A stretch of 64,000 nucleotides of DNA from NCBI RefSeq assembly GCF_963676685.1, contig NC_092344.1, forward strand, positions 97,122,749 through 97,186,748, written 5' to 3'. The notes beneath the pieces were generated by a model. That model ran no database searches, was not told the origin of the DNA, and was given only the letters and a program-made list of their open reading frames with translations. The stretch comes from Mytilus edulis. Its lineage: Eukaryota; Mollusca; Bivalvia; Mytilida; Mytilidae. The position numbers and the translations under genes are program-made. Numbering within the stretch: the first letter of the stretch is position 1; the number at the start of each line of letters is the position of its first letter. Shown here piece after piece: positions 57,201 through 64,000 of the stretch.

Positions 57201-60200
57201 ATTGATATACATTTATATTCTGCTTCAATTCTAGAAGAATGTGCAAAGACTGGTCAACTTGAGGTTAAATAGTATAATTGTATTTGTAGGGTAATACAGA
57301 CTGTCACGTTATGAGCTTGTACCTAAAAGAATTAACACACTACATTGATCTAGGAAGTGTATACTATCATCCATTTAACAACTTTATCATCCTCAATAAG
57401 TATGCTATATTTTACATAAACAAAACACACTGACTAAATTATTATTTCCAATAAAAAAATGTTCACAACAAATTGATCTTCTTACCATCAGGAAAAGAAT
57501 AAGGTTCTTGTTTTAACTTTATTTCTTTCTTCTCATCTGTTTTACCAGATACTTTAGCCTGTAATATAAATTAAATACATAACCAATATTCAGAAGTTAG
57601 TATTTCATATTATAATTTTGTGTTATAAGTGAAAAAGTAAAAAAGTAAAAAAGTTCCAGTTATTTACTGAATGTGTTACTGGTTATACTTCAATAAACAA
57701 GATTGACACCTAACAGGTAAACAAGGCAGTCAAAGGCTAATTACCGAAAGTGTAAAATGACAAAGGAAGTAGTTGAGTAAACAAAAACTTGGCAAGACCG
57801 GTAGATGAAAAAAAATTCAATTGAAAAAAATTGGAAAAAAAGTATTCAAGTTTGTTGCCTCCTTGTCCTTATATATGTTCATAGAGCTTTTTAACTGGAT
57901 GCAATCCCCTTTTTTTTTCTATATGTCCCCCTTGTGTATCTTTTCCTCACTTGTTTGGTCCCCTGACCTTTTTTGAGCCGCAGACTGAAAACAATTATCA
58001 GTGATCTGTAAACATTATCATCTCAATCAGATGAGATGAAAACAAGTAAATTATAATCAGTACATAAAAGAAATATCTTACCTTTTGTAATTCCTCTGCC
58101 TTTTTATCTTCTTGTTCTTTAAACCTATCCCTCATTGGTGCAAGTTGTTCTTGTAATTTTTCTGAACACAGATCATATACATCTAAACTTATTGGAAATT
58201 TAACATCCTAAAAAATAAGAATATAACCACAATTACAAATTCCTTTAAGTCTGTCCTAGTTGTAAAAGTAACAAATTTAATTTACATCAATGTTCTCAAC
58301 TCTGCTAATTAGAAACACAATATTCTCAACAATCACATTTCATATGTATGAACTTCATTATAACAATAAAATGTTTTTGTGTGGACATTGGACAGTCATA
58401 AAACCTTCCTAACATATCCATACATGTAAACCTTTTTGTAGCATATTATTTGATAAACACAAACTGTGATCTCTCATGAGAATATCCATTTACCGTGATT
58501 ACGTATATTTTAAGAGTATGTATTTATACTAAATACTGATGAGTATACATTATCGGGTTTTCTACACATTGATATCGTAAAATATCAACCACGAGTCACA
58601 ATATTTCACATTATGTTGAACAGCTCATATTTTACGTTATCTATATGAAGAAAACCCGATTATCTGTTTATCGTTCTATTACTGGTCTTTTCCCTCTTCC
58701 TAAGACAGTTTTACGCTTGACGAAAGCAAGCTTGATAAAGTCTCCTCTCGCATTGTGACGTCGCTGATAGCTTCTCCTCTCATATTGTGACGACGCTGAT
58801 AATGCTTGGTCTCATTTTGAAGCCTTGATACGAGAATTACGGAGCGACAGAGCACAGTGATATATGTAATGCATATATGATAATTAGTGTTCTGCTTGTA
58901 AGATTAAGCTGACTTGAAGATAGCTTCATTACAATTATCAAGTTTATGGATGCTTTGTTCCAAGAAAGTTCATGTTTATGGTTATGAGTTTCTCATTATG
59001 TGTTAATTATATTATTATTCTATGTCACATATTACAAACTGGTACAAATCTATAGAGCCAATACTTTACCTTTAAAATTTTAGCATTTATTGCTTCTTTT
59101 TCTTTGTAATAAAATCTAACAAACTGAATAGCTAAATAGGCTGGAATTCTCTTTAATTTACTCTAAAAAAAAAACATGAAAAAAAATGTCAGTATTTATG
59201 TCAAACTATATCAGTGCTGTAAATTGAAACTTTTTCTGACTTTTGTATAATTCACATTTTCATTAACAATGATTAACTAATCACATGAAAATACAAAAAA
59301 CTAAAGAAATTCCCAAATTCTTTCCTATATTTAATTCTGTAGATTTCAATAAAAATGTACGTTTGAAATCATCAAAGTATACTTCTTGGATAGGAGTGAG
59401 GTTCTAAATAGCTTTCTTTAACAGACAATTAAGATCAATGCAAAAAAAACCATGTACGTTTGAAATCATCAAAGTATACTTGTTGGATAGGAGTGAGGTT
59501 CAAAATAGCTTTCTTTAACAGACAATTAAGATCAATGCAAAATTATTTACATAATTAAAACTCAAAAAAGTATTACCAGATTAGAAACACTTACAGATTT
59601 TTTATATACTGCATCTCTTCCTAGAGTAGGTGAATTTTTAGTAATATGTTCTTCTAATCTCTGAAAAGAAAAATTGTGTTATCATATGTTGTACATATAA
59701 ATAGTTCATGTATGTGATAAAGTTACAAAAGTGATACTATCCCTGGAATGAATACAAAATTATATTTAGAAATACATAAGCTAATGTCTTCAATAGTTTC
59801 TATAAATATATGGCAAAAAGGAAAAATTTCCATTTTCTCAAATATGCTAAACTTTTTGTACATACTAGCTAAACCATTAAGTATAAACCACATTTAAACT
59901 AAACTTGCCCCACTCAAAACCTGACATTTGCAACCATGCTTAATGAATGGGTGTCTTGTAGTTCTCTTTGTTACATTCACAAATTAAAATACTTGTATTA
60001 CATTAAATTTTCACATTATATACCTATATCTACCCCAAAAGGTACAGGAAAATTTTTTTTTTATACCTAACCAAAAATGTTACTAACCTATACTTAGTAA
60101 TACGAAAACAATTGAAAGAAAATACTAGTGCTGTAGCTTTGTGATCGACTAATTTTATTAATACTTACAGATCTTAGACCAGTATGCATGTATTTAACCT

Positions 60201-63200
60201 CTGAAAAGTAAGTATGACAAATATATAAAATAATTCAATATTGCACCCTAAAATTCATTTTGTATATCATAACTGGTTTGAAAAAAAAATTCTGAAACTT
60301 TATTTTCAAAACAAGCTTTCTAAGATTTCAAAGTATTGAACCAACCCATCTATTTTAAACACATTCTCATATCTCAAATCTCTTACCAAATATATCATGT
60401 GAAATATATCATTTTTTTAACACAAGTTATACATTATCATATTCTATTTCTACAGATTTAAAACCTTACCTTTTTCTATAAAACAACTTAATTGATAAAA
60501 ATTTTCTGTTGCATGTGTGGCCACTTCTTCTTCTGCCTCTTCACATTTCATTCTGAGTATTGTTAAGGATACCAAAAATTCAGTTTGTGGATTTTTTCAA
60601 CCTAATAGTAAACAAAAAAACCCTAAAAACTGAAGGTAGTGTGTTGACAACTGTTATATTCTGTAACAACTTATAAAAGTATCATGTTTACTTTCAGAGA
60701 ACATAACATGATATATGTATGGATTTTATGGTTGTTATTAAATAGATCTATAATTAATTGTAACTTTTATTGACACATGATGCTAAATGACCTATCTCGA
60801 AATTTTATGCATTATTAATTTACAAACTACAGTACATTGACCTAGTCTGACAACTCCTAACTAGATATCATTGAGATGGGAGCCATCTCTGTGGGCCCCG
60901 CTGTGAATAATGTGCATTAAAAAATTGTATCTTTACCATAGGACATGGGTTTGTCAACTGAAATCAAAGTTTTTGACCTTGACCTTTGACATAGGAAGTT
61001 GTAAATAAATTATGACACACCCTTTGGTGTTGGTTTATAAACATGTCAAGTATAAACTTTGAAATGATAACGGTTCTCAAGATATAGAACGGACACGATC
61101 TTTACCATAGGACATGGGGTTGTCAACTGAAACCAAAGTTTTTGACCTTGACCTTTGACCTAGGAAGTTGCACATAAATTATGACACACCCTTTGGTGTT
61201 GGTTTATATACATGTCAAGTATAAACTTTGAAATGATAACGGTTCTCAAGATATAGAGCGGACACAATCTTTACCATAGGACATGGGGTTGTCAACTGAA
61301 ACCAAAGTTTTTGACCTTGAACTTTGCCCTAGGCAGTCGTTCATAAATTATGACACACCCTCTGGTGTTGGTTCATATACATGTCAAGTATAAACTTTGA
61401 AATCATAACGGTTCTCAAGATATAGAGCGGACAAGATCTTCACCACAGGACACATGGTTGTCAACTGAAATTAAAGTTTTTGACCTTGACCTTTGACCTA
61501 GGAAGTTTTACATACATCATGACACACCCTCTGGTGTTGGTTAAAATGGATGTCAAGTTTAAACTTTGAAATCATAACGGTTCTCAAGATATAGAGCGGA
61601 CACGATCTTCACCACAGGACACAGGGTTGTCAACTGAAACCAAAGTTTTTGACCTTGACCTTTGACCTAGGAAGTTTTACATACATCATGACACACCCTC
61701 TGGTGTTGGTTAAAATGGATGTCAAGTATAAACTTTGAAATCATAACGGTTTTTAAGATATAGAGCGGACACAAAGTTAAAGTGTTACAGACGGACGGAC
61801 AGACGGACGGACGGACGGACAGACTGATCACTATAGGGCGACCCGCCTTAGTCGGCGGGGCCCTAATAAATTTCCTCACTGAGCGCAGCTGGATACATCC
61901 GCAGAGGTCCAACACTGAACCATTGGACCAAAAGTGGACACAATATTCATGCCTGACATTTCTTTATACATTATTTACAAATAGTGTAAGGGAGGTAAAT
62001 CCAAAACATACCCAATATTGTATGTTAAATGATTTTGGATTACCTCCCTTACACTGGTTATAAATTGTCTTAATTGTCCATTGACCAGAAAAACTTAGTT
62101 TTTCCCCTTTTTTTGCCCCTATTTTCTAAACAATTTGAGTAATAACCCCCATAGTCAATACTAACCATCCCTTCAGGGTATGGAAACTTGTGGTATAATT
62201 TCTGAGAGATTCATACACTTCAAAACAAGTTATTGTTTGGAAACTACAAAAATGCTTATTTGGGCCTCTTTCTGGCCCCTAATTCCTAAACTTTAGAGAC
62301 CATAACCCCCAAAATCAATCCCAACCTTCCTTTAGTGGTATTGAACCTTCTGGCAAAAAGGAGTAGGTTCGGTAAGGACCGATTTTGGCCTCAAATTTTA
62401 TGTTCATCTGACGAAAAATTTTGACCACTTTTTAAACACTCAAGTGTCTATTTTATTTGAATCAATTAGTTTAGGTGAAAGATTTTAACTGATTTTGTCA
62501 TAAAAAACGCACCGATTCAACCTGAAATATGAAAAATCTACCAAATATGCCGAAAAATGTCATTTTTCAGATGGTGTTTGTCAAAAATGAAATTGGCCGC
62601 ATCCTTGTTCATCCTCAACCTTTATATATGTTATGTAATATTATCATAAAATACAACTTACATTTCAATATGAAGGATGAACAGGAATGCGGCCACTTTC
62701 GTTTTACACGAAAACCGTCTAAAATTTAACTAAAATGCTAGAACTGTGAAGATTTCAGTAATTTAGCATGACTAAATGGTGCTAGTACCCGATACATGTG
62801 CATTGTATTGTCAAAATCGGCCCAAATTTATGTAGCAGAAGCATTCTACTGTCCAATGAATAACTAAAAGTTAACATTTTAACAATTTTGTAAAACTGCT
62901 ATATTTTGGGGCCAAAAAGGGGTCTTACTGGACCTACTCCTTTATAGAGATCCATTCACTAAAACTAAAGTTATTGGCCAGAAACTAAATGTGTCTTTGG
63001 ATGACGACGCAGATGGCGATGCAGACGACGACGACATGATAGCATTGTATGACGCAAAAATGTTTTGCGGTCATATAAAAACATTAAAAAAAAATTATTC
63101 CTAAAAAACAATCTTGGTATCTAAAATATTTTGATTAGCTTTATGAACAACTATCTATACTAAACCAATTTGGTTTTTTTTAAACAAATTGGGAAATCAT

Positions 63201-63702
63201 GTAATTATTCATTGTACATGGTCAATAGATATTTCATATGGGTTTCAAAATATTATTTTAATTCATAAACAATTCATCTTAAAACTTCTTGGAAAATAGC
63301 TTGAAGGGATTTATATTTGTTTATTAAGATCTAATTTTTCAAGAATTCTTCAGGAAAGGGCATACCATGAATTGAAATGATATCAAACAAAATCCAAATT
63401 TGTAATGTCTTAACTGGATCCATTTTCTACCCTAGTCTACTGCAAGTTTTAATAAAACTATGAAAATCATTTCTAATACAACTCGTCAGACCATAGTATC
63501 TTCCCTACATTGCAAAATTCCATTTCTGATTGATGAATCTTGTAATATCATGGTTTTCATAATTTACTTTCCTTTGCTCCAGAGAGTTAAGAATCTCACT
63601 TTTTTGTCTTCATTTTATACAAATCATCAAAAGATACGAGACATCAAATTCTCCTGATAAATACTGATCAACTAGGCCTTGACTGCTAGATGCACTAATT
63701 TC
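51208..63702 (-). CDS. USP14: USP14, ubiquitin-specific protease 14 (3'-terminal ten coding exons)
   Basis: Exons in transcript order: 63702-63638, 60552-60470, 60200-60169, 59660-59595, 59162-59070, 58207-58082, 57558-57486, 56803-56696, 54939-54865, 51290-51208. All join in frame by GT-AG introns to encode 267 C-terminal residues (human protein ~494). Recognisable USP14 blocks: LVDQYLSGEF, KCEEAEEE, FYQLSCFIEKEVKY, RIPAYLAIQFVRF, the catalytic His box GRSSSSGHYVAWV (exon 56803-56696), the Asp-bearing YDDDNVSPVTAEDVLRLSGG and the terminal DWHSAYVLLYGPR. USP14 binds the 19S proteasome and trims ubiquitin chains. The ubiquitin-like domain and catalytic Cys box must lie to the right of the window. 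Introns are full of repeats, all antisense to the gene where orientation is known. Confidence 0.95.
51540..52560 (+). mobile_element. Pearl-like element: six ~147-bp tandem units plus 3' hairpin (USP14 last intron side)
   Basis: 'gaaaatgagg' starts at 51614, 51761, 51908, 52055 and 52202 (exact 147-bp spacing), with a sixth near 52356. Each unit has 'aggtcaaggtca' or a variant, 'gacatgtac.cctta' and 'ctattgcatatagta'. The array is followed by (gcc)n at 52487-52499, 'gatcactat' and a bulged hairpin at 52515-52549. The layout (core tandem repeats, microsatellite, 3' hairpin) recalls the pearl family of bivalves and Helentron-associated elements. It lies in the intron between exons 54939-54865 and 51290-51208. 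Confidence 0.75.
52515..52549 (+). other. Terminal bulged hairpin of the 147-bp-unit element
   Basis: Outer stem GTCGAGC/GCTCGAC, a ttt bulge, inner stem CTGCAAC/GTTGCAG and loop aaaa. All pairs are perfect. Followed by 'aataaaa'. Confidence 0.8.
52765..53327. mobile_element. MITE with TTAA target duplication
   Basis: TIRs GG(A/G)GGCTCGCGGGT at both ends, flanked by TTAA at 52761-52764 and 53328-53331. The 563-bp interior is noncoding. The TTAA target suggests a piggyBac- or Kolobok-type transposase in trans. Confidence 0.75.
53860..54695 (+). mobile_element. Pearl-like element with (ACRG)n microsatellite, split by a MITE
   Basis: 54540-54695: 'acctcgaccaaaaactttaacc', 'gggacagacgg...', an imperfect (acgg/acag)n tract and the 3' hairpin region 'atgcccataaatggggt'. 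The left part (about 53860-53980) continues across the MITE at 53983-54521. The ACRG tetranucleotide tract is the published hallmark of pearl elements as I recall it. Confidence 0.6.
53983..54521. mobile_element. ~540-bp MITE with ~50-bp TIRs and 11-bp direct repeats
   Basis: Ends TCTTC(G/C)CTAGCCAAGG continue as an inverted repeat through '.gatccactcccg.tctct.cacccttgg'. 'atatcataggg' flanks it (53970-53980, 54522-54532). A long duplication of 9-11 bp would suit a MULE-type element. Noncoding. Confidence 0.75.
55429..56629. mobile_element. 1.2-kb TIR element, TA target, 'CCGTAGATACTCG' ends
   Basis: Left end CCGTAGATACTCGCC..AAAGTCG, right end the reverse complement (CGACTTATAAGCGAGTATCTACGG), flanked by TA on both sides. 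The inverted similarity continues imperfectly inward. No transposase seen. A TA target suits a Tc1/mariner/pogo-like mobiliser. Confidence 0.75.
58551..58665. repeat. Fold-back repeat 'tatcgggttttct...agaaaacccgat'
   Basis: Outer arms are perfectly complementary for ~13 bp and 'gatatcgtaaaatatcaac'/'atattttacgttatc' continue the pairing imperfectly. A small MITE-like hairpin in a USP14 intron. Confidence 0.6.
59355..59548. repeat. 97-bp tandem duplication in USP14 intron
   Basis: 'atgtacgtttgaaatcatc' starts at 59355 and 59452; the two copies differ by about three bases. A recent local duplication, noncoding. Confidence 0.8.
60932..61875 (+). mobile_element. Pearl-like element: five 169-bp tandem units, (ACRG)n and 3' hairpin
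   Basis: 'gacatgg'/'gacacagg' anchors lie at 60942, 61111, 61280, 61449 and 61618, exactly 169 bp apart. Each unit holds 'tttttgaccttgacctttgac' or a variant. The array ends in an (acgg)n/(acag)n tract at 61790-61822, then 'gatcactat' and the hairpin TAGGGC-ga-CCCGCC-ttagtc-GGCGGG-GCCCTA (61834-61865), followed by 'ataaat'. Located upstream of the USP14 exon at 60552. Confidence 0.8.
62060..63085 (+). mobile_element. Third pearl-like element, (GAC)n tract and 3' hairpin, split by a MITE
   Basis: Two ~155-170 bp units ('tttgcccctattttctaaac...' and 'ctggcccctaattcctaaac...', each with 'ataacccccatagtcaat'-like blocks) precede the MITE. After it come 'aagttattggccagaaac', a (gacgac)n tract at 63003-63034 and the hairpin ATGAC-GCAAAA-atg-TTTTGC-g-GTCAT (63049-63074), then 'ataaaaa'. 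Confidence 0.65.
62357..62943. mobile_element. ~585-bp MITE with AAGGAGTAGGT termini
   Basis: Left 'aaggagtaggttcggtaagg' is matched by the inverse of right 'ttactggacctactcctt', continuing to '.tttttggcc' (about 33 bp). Noncoding interior, with an internal near-palindrome 'ggccgcatccttgttcatcc' (62599) / 'ggatgaacaggaatgcggcc' (62673). Nested in the pearl-like element. Confidence 0.75.
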
Positions 63703-64000
63703 CTGAAAAAGACATGATGAAATTTTACAAATCTGTACATCTTCTGCCTTGTACAAAGTGAGTAATACAAAATTATGGCTATATTTCTTGGAGGTAGAAG
63801 GACACTGTTGAACTGAGATTCAAACTAACAAACAAAATATGTCCAAATTTTAATTTAATATAAAATATGCCATGTAGGGGGATAACATTTAAACAATCTT
63901 GAGGTTTCAAATAAGAGAATTGGAATATGGAAGACACTTAAATCATGTCACACATGGAATAACTTGTTAGATGAAGATTGTTGCAAGTTATCACTGAAAA
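63703..64000. other. USP14 intron, nothing recognised
   Basis: Sequence upstream (transcript sense) of the exon ending at 63702. It begins with the polypyrimidine-AG acceptor and is otherwise AT-rich. The preceding USP14 exon is not in the window. Confidence 0.5.

Noticed and set aside
61667..62063. Frames with repeated SVRPSVCPSV and DGQTDGRTDR
   Set aside because: These are translations of the (acgg)n/(acag)n microsatellite of the pearl-like element.

Overview
This is AT-rich, repeat-saturated, intron-bearing animal DNA. It is most likely from a marine mussel (Mytilidae, probably Mytilus). The call rests on recognisable bivalve dispersed repeats, a USP14 gene of ordinary metazoan sequence split by standard GT-AG introns, and the absence of any prokaryotic organisation. 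The genus is inferred from repeat recognition; no search was run.

Layout. (1) 1-11030: a head-to-tail array of three copies of a Penelope-like retroelement (PLE) on the minus strand. Its domain order is permuted: a GIY-YIG endonuclease precedes a CxC linker and the reverse transcriptase, as in the 'Naiad' group. A 2.5-kb terminal-inverted-repeat (TIR) element sits in the array. (2) About 11200-19070 and 35270-45005: two diverged copies of one segmental duplication. They carry paralogous first exons of an AAA_28 (NadR/Ttd14-like) P-loop NTPase gene, dead in the left copy (18092) and apparently intact with three exons in the right copy (43809-45947, + strand). Comparing the copies exposes filled and empty sites for several transposons. 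(3) 21162-28080, minus: a four-exon Schlafen-like AlbA_2 plus coiled-coil gene, incomplete at its 3' end, with a decayed exon-1 paralogue at 32148-33010. (4) 29500-34500: a solo noncoding PLE unit split by a SINE, a long hairpin, and a tandem dimer of a 355-bp unit carrying a complete hammerhead ribozyme core (a retrozyme). (5) 45950-51207: intergenic space between convergent genes. (6) 51208-63702, minus: the ten 3'-terminal coding exons of USP14, a proteasome-associated deubiquitinase. Its introns hold four pearl-like tandem-repeat elements and several MITEs.

Main story. The same block of about 39 nt, a hammerhead core or its relic, sits in the noncoding region of the coding PLE, in the solo noncoding PLE units and in the noncoding retrozyme dimer. 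Homology also extends over about 200 bp beside it. This suggests that an N-terminal-endonuclease PLE lineage is the relative, and possibly the mobilising partner, of the mussel retrozymes. In the coding PLE the two hammerhead stems survive while the catalytic bases are lost.

Only three host genes are supported (USP14, the AAA_28 NTPase and the Schlafen-like gene). Nearly everything else that can be interpreted is mobile DNA.
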